A stretch of DNA of 64,000 bases from Branchiostoma floridae (lineage: Eukaryota > Chordata > Leptocardii > Amphioxiformes > Branchiostomatidae): contig NC_049990.1 in the NCBI RefSeq assembly GCF_000003815.2, positions 5,525,451-5,589,450 on the forward strand, in the 5' to 3' direction. The translations under genes were made by a program, and so were the position numbers. Positions 44,721-56,580 of this stretch are shown piece by piece (the stretch's first letter is position 1; each line of letters begins with the position of its first letter). The notes beneath the pieces were generated by a model, which was not told the origin of the DNA, did no database searches, and saw only the letters and a list, made by a program, of their open reading frames with translations.

Positions 44721-45865
44721 GTAGAGGAGGAAAATGAAGTGACTGCCTCTTCGTTGTGAGGGGGTTTTCAGGGTACTATTTCTGGAACACTTGCACAAAA
44801 ATAAGGCCAGTTCCTGAGATCAATTGTGTCATTTTGGTTCCTCTTTCCCCATAGTTAACAACATCAAGCATTAACTTAAAGCACATCAATTGAAACATAA
44901 CTAGGCAACCTTCTTGGATCAATTTAGGCATTTATACAGTGTGCTAAATAGTACTAGTAGTACCTTTCATAAACTATTTTTGTCAACTTCAAGTTTCTTT
45001 TCAAGGATTGATAAAAATCTCTTACACTTACTTCTGCCAGGTTGGTTTGACAATTTGTTTAGTCTGTTAGTTAGAATAACTGAGATATCTCAATGAGCCA
45101 TCCAATAAACCAGAATGACGATGACTTATCATTTGAAAATATGTCGCTAAGGTTGTAGTGGCTTTCAGTCGTCAGCAAACTCAAGTATTAACCATTTTGC
45201 TACCAATTTTCTACTCGGGTGACAGAGTTAGACTGGACGGAGAGGGTTAAAAAATGCACTCACTCAACTTTGCTGTACAATTTATTTTGCATGATTCTCA
45301 GTGAGGCTTTAAAGGTACTTGATGAAAGTTTAGGATGATTGTAGATTCTAGGAGTCAATTTTGGAGACATCTCTTTACTTTATTCATTACCGGTAACTTG
45401 AATGAACTCTTAGCTATTACATGGCATAAATATTTACCACCAAACTGGAAGTTGCTTGCTTGTTTACGTGCAGTATTTATTGGTACCATTAGAAAATGAG
45501 GTGACCTTGGTGAACACCTTGATGATGTTTGTTAGCATGGGAAGTAGTAGATGATTATGTAAATATGCTAAATATGTCTTTTAATGTCAGAAACTTGAAC
45601 TTGACTTTGATATTTAGAACATAAGTTTTGCTGCTAAAATATTTTACACTGTCAGTCACCTTTAACAGATCTGGCCACCAACAATAGTATATGACAATTT
45701 TTCCATTACAAGTTTAACTTGACACATCTACAAATTATTTGACTATTGAATTATTTGCAAGTGTTCAATTATATTGACACATAATGCCTAAACCTGATTG
45801 ATGGTTGTGTAATATATTGTTACTTAGGTTTGTTGATGCTTTGTTTATGCTATTCTGTGTACGTT
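44721..45865. other. No gene recognised
   Basis: AT-rich unique sequence without supported features. Confidence 0.4.
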
Positions 45866-45962
45866 ATTATGTACAGGGCACGCCTGGAAAGCAGTGCACT
45901 AAGCACTGATTTTGTTCAATCCTGTATAAAGAAAACAGAAAAAATTAATAGATAAATAAATA
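45866..45962 (+). mobile_element. LINE 3'-end remnant
   Basis: TTATGTACAGGGCACGCCTGG...AGCACTGATTTTG..CCTGTATAAAGAAA followed by A-rich GATAAATAAATA resembles the 3' terminus of a CR1-like element. Confidence 0.4.
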
Positions 45963-46012
45963 TAAGGTTTCCCTAATTACCAAGATCTATATTATGTTTT
46001 ACCAGAAAGCAG

Positions 46013-46708
46013 GACAGTAAAATGTCAATGCAATTTAGTTTTCCAAACAACTTACTTGAAGAAATAATGCAGCTTTACTGATAGCTTTATTAACAGGTGG
46101 TTGAAAGGAAAGGAGATCTAATATAATTATATGGTATGTACTTTTAGAGTGGAGCGAAGACTGGTATGTAATATAGCCTCAGGTGAAAAGAAAAAAGGAT
46201 TAGTAAAATGTCAGTGCAAAGTTTTCCAAACAACTTACTAGAAGAATTAAGGCAGCTTTACTGATAGCTTTATTAACAGGTGGTTGAAAGGAAAGGAGAT
46301 CTAATATCTAATGTATGTACTTTTAGAGTGGAGCGAAGACTGGTATGTAATCTAGCTTCAGGTTAAAAGAAAAGTTAACATGATCAGTAAAATGTCAGTG
46401 CAAAGTTTTCCAAACAACTTACTTAAAGAAATAATGCAGCTATACTGATAGCTTTATTAACAGGTGGTTGAAAGGAAAAGGTAATCTCCAAGCAGATCCT
46501 ACAATGGCATAAGATAGTACCAAACTGGCCGGGAGATAGTCAGCCAAGAGGTGTAGCAAAACACGTACACTCCTAAGCCGGTTTCACTCCTCTGCCAGCT
46601 AGCTTTTGATACTATCTAATGCTATCGTAGGATCTACTTGGAGATTAAGGAAAAGGTACTTTTTGAGTGGAATAAAAGCTGGTATGTAACTAATTTAGCC
46701 TCAGGTTA
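46013..46708. repeat. Three-copy tandem array, about 185-bp unit, third copy interrupted
   Basis: Units contain CAGTAAAATGTCA.TGCAA, TTTTCCAAACAACTTACT, GATAGCTTTATTAACAGG and TGGAGCGAAGACTGGTATG. Starts are about 46013, 46197 and 46383. A MITE (46482-46647) splits the third copy, whose remainder resumes at AGGAAAAGGTAC. Confidence 0.85.
46482..46647. mobile_element. 166-bp MITE 'TAATCTCCAAGCAGA', exact 9-bp target duplication
   Basis: Ends TAATCTCCAAGCAGATCC and its inverse GGATCTACTTGGAGATTA, with about 45 bp of imperfect arms. AGGAAAAGG flanks both sides (46473-46481, 46648-46656). The terminus is related to the 16672 element, and the 9-bp duplication fits a MULE-type element. The uninterrupted sister repeats give the empty site. 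Confidence 0.85.
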
Positions 46709-48060
46709 AATGTATTAATACCTCTAAGGTGCTGAATGTGATGTAATACAAAAACATTGCTACTTTTGGTACATAACCATAAAATCTCAAGCAGCAATTA
46801 AGATTTGACACAGCTTTGATGACCTCGGTAATTCTAGACAACTTTATATTATTATTAATAATGACAAAAACTTAATATGAAAGAAAGCATATTTATCATG
46901 GGTGACATAATGTGACTGATGTTTTCAATACATGACTGTTCATGTAATAACTCGCCATAAAGATATCGGCAGAATTTCTATTGACTATATTTTTAAAAAT
47001 AAGTCACTGTACTTTTTGTCATGTCAATAAAGCTTGTCATAACGTCCTTGCAGCAACAAGGACGAATGTGCGAGGATATTGCAGTGAAGGGCGCTCTCCC
47101 AACCGAACCTCAACGTTTGTTTGCCCCTGTGTGTGACATATGGGAGCTTTGTGCTGGGAACAAAGGCAGGCCACCTCCCAGCAGTGGTCGGCCAGCTGAA
47201 CTAGCTGGTCCTTACAACACTGTAAAAGGTTAGAGGGCCTGAAGGCTGAACCCCTGCTATGTCGCTGAATACACCAAAACACTGCCTGTTTCCCTGCCAT
47301 TGTACCGAACAATTGTCATCATTGAATTGCAAAAATTTTCCCAACAATGGAGGGCACAGGAATCTAATGACGACAAAGGCATCAACCGTCCGCGTCCAAA
47401 TCAATAGTGTACGCTGGTGTTCTCTCAAAGAAAAACGCTGCATTCAAGTGTTTATATGTGTAGCTGGGGGCTGCCTTGTTTGAGGATGGGGAGAACAAGA
47501 GACAACACTGTGTGTCGAAGAATGTTGTCACAAACTGTGGTTGTTGTTTTCTACGAATACCACCACACACAACTGTGCTCTATGACTCAGTTATATCTAC
47601 CACCTGTGATCAATGCTCTGCTCTTTTCTTCAACAGAGAAGGGGTTGTTAAGAACAGCTCTCTTCCTTGCCAGGCGACCCTCAGCGTCGCCTTTGTCATT
47701 TGCCTTTTCTCCCTGCGTCATTAACACTACTTGTGGAAAATGCTTGTTTCTTTAGCCTTTTGTCCTCTGGCTATTGTTCTGCCCAACTGCTGAGCGCTCC
47801 ACTCAAAGACACATTTACAGGAGAAAAGAATAGGAAAGGGGCTTGCTATTGTACTTCGCATAATGGCAGGGTCCAGCAGACAATGGCGTTAATAGGACAT
47901 ATGCAAAGCAACCATTTTCCACAGGGTCTGTTCTTTCTATGGCGGGCCCTCATCTCGGACAAAAAAATCCAAATCACTCTTGTTGCCGGGGCACTTTGGC
48001 CTGAACCGTGACAAAATGCGATAGTCGGGCAAACAACTGTCGCTTTCAGCTCGGTGTCAT
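46709..48060. promoter_or_regulatory. Candidate conserved noncoding block 10 (from about 47040)
   Basis: After 330 bp of AT-rich filler the sequence becomes complex through 48060. ACAATGG (SOX) at 47880-47886 is followed 13 bp later by ATATGCAAAG (POU-like) at 47899-47908. Several 60-110-codon frames exist on both strands but overlap each other and show no domain. I favour enhancer over exon. Confidence 0.3.
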
Positions 48061-48109
48061 TGAACAGAAGTGGGGGCAAGCCACCGTCCCAACCCCCGCG
48101 GTCCTCCCA

Positions 48110-48355
48110 ACATCCGGGTGGTCTCTACGAAACACTAGAGGCGAGAAGAACCGTACAGTTTTACCCCAAGCTTGCTCCCGGGATTCGAACCCGGGACAGG
48201 GCTGGTGTGGGAACCAGTGAAACACTAGAGGCGAGTAGATCTGTACAGTTTTTACCCCAAGCTCGCTCCTGGGATTCGAACTCGCGACCTATCGCACCGG
48301 ACCCGGGCAGCCAAGCTCCCAAAACCAAGCGCGCTACTGATGTCGCCAAAAAAGC
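48110..48355 (-). mobile_element. Two tandem tRNA-derived SINE-like copies, truncated by gap
   Basis: The minus strand has GCGAGTTCGAATCCCAGG and CCGGGTTCGAATCCCGG (B boxes), each followed by GAGC..GCTTGGGGTAAAA..CTGTAC and CTCGCCTCTAGTGTTTC. The outer end runs into the assembly gap at 48356, suggesting the gap is repeat-caused. Confidence 0.6.
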
Positions 48356-48455
48356 NNNNNNNNNNNNNNNNNNNNNNNNNNNNNNNNNNNNNNNNNNNNN
48401 NNNNNNNNNNNNNNNNNNNNNNNNNNNNNNNNNNNNNNNNNNNNNNNNNNNNNNN
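48356..48455. other. Assembly gap (100 N)
   Basis: Exactly 100 N, adjoining a SINE-like repeat. Confidence 0.99.
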
Positions 48456-48685
48456 CATTGCCCCACATCCCCTTCCATTCATCAGATGATTCACCTGAAG
48501 AAATAAAGCCTGAAGACCAGACACAGCCTCATCATTGATAAAGGGCAGTCTGCATTCATCACCATAGCAACTGTGCCCGCTTTAATGATTGACATCTGCG
48601 TCGGGTGTGCGGGAAGAAGAATGTCTGTCGCCATGGTGCTGTGTCCTGCCCGAGAGTTAAACATCTCCCCGAAAGGCAGCTGGCA

Positions 48686-49160
48686 TCGGCCACGGACAAT
48701 CGGAGACACAGAGAGGTGGAGCCTTTCTGTCATTGTGTGAGTGTGACGTACATGTATAGGTACATCTCACAAGTCGTATACATTTCTCAAAACTCAACAA
48801 CGACAAACACGACAAATCTTACTGCACGACATTATTGAGTCTGTCTCAATCGGCTCAGGACAATTGAAGACACAGGGAAGAGCAGCCTTTCTGTCATTGT
48901 ATGAGTGTGACGTACATCTCATAAGTCGTATACATTTCTCAAAACTCAACAACGGACACAACAAATCTTACAGCATGACATTATCAAGTCTGTGTCAATC
49001 AGGTCAGAACAATCAAAGACACAGAGAGCTGGAGCCATTGTGCAAGTGCAACGTACATGTATGTAGGGACATCTCACAATGTCACATATTTCTCAAAACT
49101 CAACGACACAACAAATCTCAACATTATCGAGTCTGTCTCGATCCGTCTCCACGGTAACAG
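48686..49160. repeat. Three-copy tandem array, about 150-165 bp unit
   Basis: Units share GACACAGAGAG.TGGAGCC, GTGCAACGTACATGTA-like words, ACATCTCACAA, ATTTCTCAAAACTCAAC and GACATTAT.GAGTCTGT. Starts are about 48686, 48851 and 49001; a fourth begins and decays. Confidence 0.8.
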
Positions 49161-49589
49161 AGGTCTGCATGCCATCTGTTTCTCTCGATTCAGCACGGCG
49201 AGATCGCTGGGGAGGAAAGCAGAGGAATCGTGGGAACGTGGACCCTTGTGATAACAAGGACCCATCCTTTCTTTGTGTCACCGGCAAAACAGATGTCAAA
49301 GTAGAAAAAAGGTGTGGCGTTTATAAGAGGCTGGGAATAGACATCCATTCACATTGGATACAATACAGTTATCCTACACAATACAGTAAATACTAAGTCT
49401 TGCTTTTTTTTAGTCATGAGCTTTTTTGTAGCTTCTATGCAGGCAGCTCAGAATTGTTTTCTTTTCAAAGGATCATCTTCTTTTTATGTGCTGGTCGATT
49501 TGTTCAGAGATGGGTGGGTGAAAGGAGAGATATTGTTCAGCAATTGTGACAATTCACACAAAGGACTGTACAGGTGTTGCTTTTGAGAC

Positions 49590-49960
49590 ACATTTATCTC
49601 CTTAAAGCCGGGGTGACAAAGGAGGATTTTTGTTAAATAATGTCCGAAAATGCTCGGGGCTTTCTCTCAATTTCTGTGGGACTATCATAAAAGAGCCACT
49701 TGTTTCGAAAGAGTTGGCACGCACAATGCTAGCATAATGAGAACGGACTAACGAATTAGCAGGGATCCATCTGCAAGAAGTCGCCACGTCACGAAGGAAA
49801 AACAACTTCGCAAGAAATGTCATTACGAACAATAATGGCGACATAGTGCACGATAATGCTCTTGTAATGACTGCCATTCTGTCCGACTTCCACAAAAATT
49901 TCACCATTCAGTCCGCAATTTGGGCACAAAAAGCTACGTAATGAGCTTTATTCACAGACC
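49590..49960. promoter_or_regulatory. Candidate conserved noncoding block 11
   Basis: Complex sequence with GTTAAATAATGTCC, CTAACGAATTAGCAGG, CATTACGAACAATAATGG (SOX/homeodomain-like) and CGATAATGCTCTTGTAATG. No frame with domain support. Strong enhancer texture. Confidence 0.35.
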
Positions 49961-50527
49961 GGGACAAACGAAGCCTCAACTACATGTAAGCCCTATTATA
50001 GATAAGGCCATGTTGATTCAATAACATGGGTGACGTTCGTGCGCCCATCAATTTTCGTCTGTTTTCAGAAAAAGTTTTCAACCGTTCTGTAAACTAGACA
50101 AAGCTGCTACAAAATGAGCAAACATATGCTGTAGACTGAAAAAAAAATATCAGAAAATGGACAGTTACTGATGCTGTAGAATGCCAAAGTCAAAGAAGAA
50201 TGTATAGTTCAATATGCTATACGCTGTCATTCGTTCTAACTTCATGACCACTTAGAATATATTAAAGTTAGATTTCATAATGAAGGTAGTACTTAAAAAT
50301 CTTTTCTTTGCATGCTTGGATCTGTTTGGGGTTCCAAGAGGATCCCATCCATATTATTGACTCAACAAGGCCTAATGTTCACACAGCTCTTAATGCAACA
50401 GTTACAATGTGGCAAATCTGTTAAGATGTTGCCGTTAGACCTTTGTTGTTGTGAAGTTGATGTCATGTATAAAGGCACCAAATGCTGTAACCAATCAACA
50501 GAAAAGTTTAAAATCTCTCTCTCTCTA

Positions 50528-50851
50528 CAGGGATAAACAAGTCCACTAGCCCTATTGTCCAGGGCAAGTGAAAGTGCTGTTCGGGCAAGTGCATGTCCTA
50601 CCCCACTTGTCCGATTGGGCAAGTAAGATTTTTCCATTGATTTTAGTGCAATTTTGATATACTTGTTACTTTTTACAGTCATGACATCAAGCAATTGTCT
50701 ACAGAGAATTCCATTGCTGGAAGTGAAAATGCATATACTAGTAACAGTGACATTTGAATTTTGGGCAAGTGAAAAATTGGTTCGGGCAAGTACATTTTTT
50801 ATGTGCTTGCCCGATAGGACAAGTGGGTTTTAGAAAACTTGTTCAACCCTG
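50528..50851. mobile_element. Candidate hAT-like MITE
   Basis: Starts CAGGGATAAACAAGT and ends ACTTGTTCAACCCTG (imperfect inverse), with GGGCAAGT/ACTTGCCC words repeated in both orientations inside. No clean 8-bp duplication because the left flank is a CT repeat. Confidence 0.5.
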
Positions 50852-52139
50852 CTCTATCTCTATCCATGGTTTGAGTAAAAGACCCTGTATATTTATTGAA
50901 AGAAACAGAATTTGAAATGCTTTGTATCGAGCTGCAATTCAGGTCACAATAAATGTGGAAGATTTGAATTTCAGTCAGGTATCAAAGATACAGTGCTTTA
51001 GTCTATGAAATAAACAATGCTATATCTAAGTGTGAACAGAATTCTCAAAACATTTAACAGATTTTGACAAGATTATGGATTAGAATAATACAGTCTAACT
51101 TCAAAATGACATCTTGTCAAATGACTGGACTTAACTTAAGACTTATATAAAATATATTCCTCTGAAACAATTTTCACCAAAAACAAACCCATGTACATAT
51201 TTCAAACACATATTTGGTAGATGAATAACAATGTTCAGTAAACTAGAATGATTGGCGCTAGTTTTCATATTCCATTAAAGTGTGTACAAAAATACAATTT
51301 CAACTGTGGCACCCATAGATCCTTTTTTATCGTTAGACTCACTGCGCCTTTGTCTCAGTTATCAATGCGTTTTTGAAATCATACAACAGACATTTTGGAC
51401 TAATACCTAATATGTTCATGCAAGGCTTTTTCAAAGATACTAATCTTTCCAGATTTATCTCTGTAGGGAAATTAGTAACTATATAAAGCAACTGAAATAA
51501 CAACAAAACATGTTATTCCAGCATTAACAGCAACACCGCAGGATTGAAGGTTCATCAACCTCCACTCTTTTGTGCGAAACTAATCTTATAACAGTGAGCA
51601 CTGACAGCGAGAGAAAAAGCCTTCTATTTGTAGAAAATAAGACTCAAAACCACATGGGGATTCACTAACGATTCAGTACTTAATACAACTATAGAATCGG
51701 ATGCCACCCACAGATATTTCTTGAGACTCTAATTAAAGACAGCACGACAACGCATCAGGACTAAAGGAGACTGCACAAAAACAAACAACACTGTCTTCAA
51801 CAATTCCTTATTTGGTTATACATGTATCAATGAACTGGTGGTCGTCAGTACCAAGGACAGGGCTCATCAAAGTTTTGAAAACCTCAGAACTCAGACAGTG
51901 TTCTTTCTCTTATTCAAACATCAGAAAAAGATGAATGAAGACTTTATGATGAGAATATTTACATCCATATGGCCTCCGTCCGGCAATATAATGACCATGG
52001 TAAAAGCCTAATTAACATCAGCCTTATAGCATCGCCTGCAGAGCAAATGTTAAGTAGAAATAGATTTAGTTTAGACGTTATTCCCTTTTGATTTATCTAT
52101 GAATATCATTTCCCTTCTCTGTTAAGTATCTTTATGTAT
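50852..52139. other. No gene recognised
   Basis: AT-rich unique sequence without supported features. Confidence 0.4.
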
Positions 52140-52212
52140 ACCACTACTACTCTACTCTGTATGCAATTAGCCCTCGGGCATGAATTTGCAATAAAGATAT
52201 TATAATATTGTT
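52140..52212 (+). mobile_element. LINE 3'-tail remnant
   Basis: TGTATGCAATTAGCCCTCGG followed by GCATGAATTTGCAATAAAG and an AT-rich tail resembles a CR1/L2-type 3' end. Confidence 0.35.
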
Positions 52213-52342
52213 AATTTGAGACTATTTAAACTTGAAAAACCTTTTAAAAGCATTTGGAAACTTACCATTTATCCCTTTATAGGAGGAAATGAGTATGGCA
52301 GATTGTTCCTTTTCTGAGTCTTTTCTACTTGTAATTACTTTA

Positions 52343-52549
52343 GATGCTAGTGTTTTAATCTGAAGGGAACTTAAATACAATTATAGATACTAAAAACAGA
52401 ACTGCTTTGAAATTCTTTTTCCTAACATATAAATAAAATGAAAAGATGCTGGTGTTTTAATCTGAAGGGAACTTAAATACAATATCTCTGCTAAAAACAG
52501 AACTGCTTTGAAATTCTTTTTCCAAACATATAAAGAAAATGAAAAGATG
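52343..52549. repeat. Two-copy tandem repeat, 102-bp unit
   Basis: GTGTTTTAATCTGAAGGG, ACAGAACTGCTTTGAAATTC and AAACATATAAAGAAAATG recur in order at an offset of 102 bp. Confidence 0.9.
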
Positions 52550-53787
52550 TAGATCTGAAGACAACTATAATTAATGCAGTTTATAGAGAAAGGACATGAA
52601 GAAGCTATTATAATAGCATCTATTAAGCCCTCAGTATTAAAAGAAAACACTGTTATTCTGACAAAAGGAGTTTATTTTTTCATAACAGGCTGTTAGCTGT
52701 CATGTCCTTCTACCCATAAAAAGTCTGTTGTTTCAAGGAGATTATCATTTTAATACAACCTCATTGGTATTATTACTTCAACAAACCAAGGAAAAGGCCT
52801 TTTGAATATAACATCCTCAAAGAAACTCACCCTCCAGTCAAATAACCTCCAGTCAATATCAAACAGTAAACTTCAGCAAACTCCATCAAACTGTCAAACC
52901 TAAAACCAAGAACATCACAGTATAACGTCCTTGCCAAATCCAATTGTGAATGGAAACATTCCCTCTATCACATGTCTCACCAATGGAATAAATCACATGA
53001 CAGGAAAGTTAATGACTCAACTTGTATTTTACTTTATTTCTGCAGTATGGCTATATAACTTATATATTATGTATTTCAGTGTGATTGTTTTTATTCCAAC
53101 AACTTCAACTCTTGCTTACTATTCAGAGTACTCTTTTAACTTTTAATCACCATTTAGTCTTATAAAGTCATTATAGTGGGTCACAATGCCCCCATTTTAT
53201 CTGACATTCTTCAAGTTGACATTTCCTTTAATACTCAGCAAAGTCACACCAAAGCTCAAATTGAAGGGATCAGAATTAAGAAAATGTTTTGAAATTCAAC
53301 AATTTTACAATCATAATACACTGTCGTTGAGTTTATACAATGAACTTTCAATAAATGGTTGCCCCATTGACAAAAAGCTATTTATTTGCAATCTTTCGAT
53401 AATAAAAATTTCCATTTCCAATTAAGGATATCATCTTCAGTATACCAGCATTTCCAGTAAATGTAAATTAAATTTACAGGATATTGCTGGTTAGCTCAAA
53501 ATGACAGCCATATTACATAATATTATCATTCAAGCTTTCTCTAGTCCATGGTTGTCATTGACACCCTGTCATATGTTGAAAAGCATGCCAACAAGGATGT
53601 TTAGAGCACACAATGACATCGTAGGTGCACGTTACCATACGTACATCAATGCTCACAATGCTTTCGTGAATAGACATACAGTAGTTAAGCCCTTTTATCC
53701 ACATTAATCCACGAGTATATGACACACAATAACTTGTTGAGCCTTTAATGGCTGCGAAGCTATCCCTATGAGTCAGCATATGCTTTC
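52550..53787. other. No gene recognised
   Basis: AT-rich unique sequence; short frames lack support. Confidence 0.4.
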
Positions 53788-54476
53788 TTTCCATTCTATT
53801 TTTAACAGACAGATTTCGCATTTGTGGTCGGGTTGAAAGGATTCTACAATAGCAGTATAGGTGACAGAAATATTTCCAAACGCCTGTTTGGAGAACTTTT
53901 TGTTTGCTGAAAATAATAGGGATACGTCCATTCTTTTTTTTATCAGACAGATTTTGCATTTGTGGCCGGGTTGAAAGGATCCTACAATAGCAGTATAGGT
54001 GACAGAAATATTTCCAAACGCCTGTTTGGAGAACTTTTTGTTTGCTGAAAATAATAGGGATATGTCCATTCTTTTTTATCAGACAGATTTTGCATTTGTG
54101 ATCGGTTTGAAAGAACCCTACAATAGCAGTATAGGTGACAGAAATATTTCCAAATGCCTGTTTGGAGAACTTTTTGTTTGCTGAAAATAATAGGGATATG
54201 TCCATTCTTTTTTATCAGACAGACTTCACATTTGTGGTCGGGTTGAAAGGATCCTACAATGGCAGTATAGGTAACAAAAATATTTCCAAATGCCTGTTTG
54301 TAGAACGTTTGTTGCTGAAAATAAAAATACGTATATGTCCATTCTTTTTTATCAGACAGATTTCGCATTTGTGGTCAGGTTGAAAAGACCCTACAATAGC
54401 AGTATAGGCGACAGAAATATTTCCAAACGCCTGTTTAGAGAACGTTTGTTTGCTGAAAATAATCGGTATATGTCCT
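53788..54476. repeat. Five-copy tandem array, about 136-bp unit
   Basis: Each unit holds CAGACAGATTT.GCATTTGTGG, GGTTGAAAGGA, TACAATAGCAGTATAGGTG and GAAATATTTCCAAACGCCTG. The minus strand is open across several units, giving an apparent 216-codon repetitive frame. This follows from a stop-poor unit, since unit length varies (128-147) and shifts frame, so I do not call a gene. Confidence 0.9.
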
Positions 54477-54559
54477 AAAGAGACCGTGAAATAAAGGTCC
54501 TAAGAAAAGTGTGCTGTTTTGTATATTCCAACAGAAAGACACAGCATACCAAAGCAAAT

Positions 54560-55615
54560 ATTGAATCAAGATATAGAAATGAATACAGCTATGGCCGCAC
54601 CGCTCAAAGCCATCAATTTATTAAACTTGCCTATTCAGCACGCTTTGTGTCGACTCTGTTTTGCCACTTCCATTATTTGGAAACTCAAAACAATTCCCCT
54701 TTGAAAGCAGACAAAGGGAACAGTAGAATTTGTAAATAGCCGCCGTCCCCTCGTGTGTTTACCCACGATGGTTCTACACTATTGTACCCTCCTCGGTGTG
54801 CGCTTGTACACAGTGTGGTTTCCACCGCCTTTGTGTTCTAGGTGTAGGCAAGCCAATTGATCCGGCAATCCGGTATCGCAGCCTCCCCAGCTGAGGTCGG
54901 CATAATCGGCCGTGGATGTTCGGCGATGTACCGACACTTGCTCGGGTAACTAATAATTTCACGCGTACTCTCCTGTCACCCCCGGTGTAATGAGTCATAA
55001 AATAAAAATTGATGAGAGCCGGCTACAAGCTCTCGCAGGGACGTTTTGCCCTCCCTCCGCGGCTTCTCCCAATACCGCCCGAGTAGGCCTAGCGGTAACG
55101 AGTCACCAAAGGAGACTCGGGAAAGATGGATTGGATTTCTTTCTGCGCCGAAGACGTGATAATCTGCGGGAATGAAAAAACGTCGATGAGTACCGTTTTT
55201 ATCGCTCTTGCCAAAAATTGAATGCTGATGAAAAGGGGAGAACGTTAGGATTACAGGCACACAGCTGCCGATTTTCAGCAGCCATCTGTGGAAATGAAAT
55301 GATTAAATTGTGGGATGGTAGATTGAATAGTGGAAAACTGCAACAATTTCCTCGTCTTTCCCGGCCGCTTTTATTCCCAATTGACACCAAACTGCTTGGC
55401 GGGGAGGAACATACATGATTAGATCACTGATGGCTGACAATCACTTTTCTATTTCATCCGCAGGAATGATCGTTGTAATTTGTTATCCTCCTTCCTCCCG
55501 CCGAAATGAAACCAGGGTGGAAAGAGAGGTGCTTGAGGACACAATCTTGTCGGGAACCTTTCCTTTGTGCCTCCCAGAATACAAAATCCCTCCAGCCTGT
55601 CTGCTCCACATAACC
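54560..55615. promoter_or_regulatory. Candidate conserved noncoding block 12
   Basis: About 1 kb of complex sequence, e.g. CCAATTGATCCGGCAATCC, CTCGGGTAACTAATAATTTC, GTGATAATCTGCGGG, ATGATTAAATTGTGGG and TCATTTTTATTCCC-like words. Frames on both strands overlap and have no domain. Enhancer status is inference. Confidence 0.35.
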
Positions 55616-55618
55616 GGG

Positions 55619-56580
55619 AGTACAATGGTCCTGGGACGCTTAGAGCCGCCACTATTTCCACTGCTATCATCACTCTACTCTACTCTGCCTTGCTGTGGCT
55701 AGTTATAGGAGAAAACCTTGAAGAACACTTTTAGCATGTTACTAAATGCTATTACCTACATGTGTCATTTAAGGTGTAAATGTTACGTTGTTACTAACAG
55801 TATGAGACTGTTTTAGATGCATAGTCCTGGGACGCTTAGAGAGGCGACTATTTCTACTGCTAATTTTTTCATCACTCTACTCTGCCTTGCTAGGGCTAGT
55901 TACTAGTATATAGGAGAAAACCTTTACTTTTTACCACCTTACTAAATACTATTACCTATATGTTTAACTTATATGTAAATGTTGCTACTGTACTAACAAT
56001 ATCTCTTTTAAATGCCCAGGAGGGGAGGCAGACAACGCATGGGACGCTTAGAGAGGCGACTATTTCCACTGCTATCATCACTCTACTCGGCCTTGCTGGG
56101 GCTACTTATATAGGAGAAAACCTTGATGTTTTTTTCACCACATTACAAAATGATATTACCTAACTTAAGGTGTAAATATTGTATCTCTCTTAAATGCCAA
56201 CTTAAAGTTGAAGAAGGAAAATACTATCAGGTCTTAATATCCACTGCTATCATCACTCTACTCTGCTGTGCTGGGGCTAGTTATATAGGAAAAAAATCTT
56301 CACTTTTTACTATGTTACTTAATGGTGTCACCTATCTTAAGGTGTAAATGTTGTATATCTTTTAAATGCCCAGAAGGAAGAGAGTACAATAGTCCTGGGA
56401 TGCTTAGAGCGGCGACTATTTCCACTGCTATCATCACTCTACTCTGCCTTGCTGGGGCTAGTTATATAAGAGAAAACCTTCACTTTTTTAGTTTTTTACG
56501 TTACATAATGGTATTACCTAACTTGTGGTGTAAATGTTGTATCTCTTTTAAATGCGCAGAAGGAAGATAGTATCAGATCT
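55619..56580. repeat. Five-copy tandem array, about 190-bp unit
   Basis: Units share CCTGGGACGCTTAGAG.GGC, ACTATTTCCACTGCTATCATC, CTCTGCCTTGCTGGGGCTAG, TTATATAGGAGAAAACCTT and AAGGTGTAAATGTTGTATC. Starts are about 55619, 55821, 56038, 56214 and 56381. The first copy abuts the candidate regulatory block 12. Confidence 0.85.

Noticed and set aside
47417..48011. Overlapping 80-114-codon frames on both strands at 47.0-48.0 kb
   Set aside because: Several conflicting frames with no domain; GC-richer composition alone explains the lack of stops.
48161..48506. Frames running through the N gap
   Set aside because: They include undefined sequence and SINE-like repeats.
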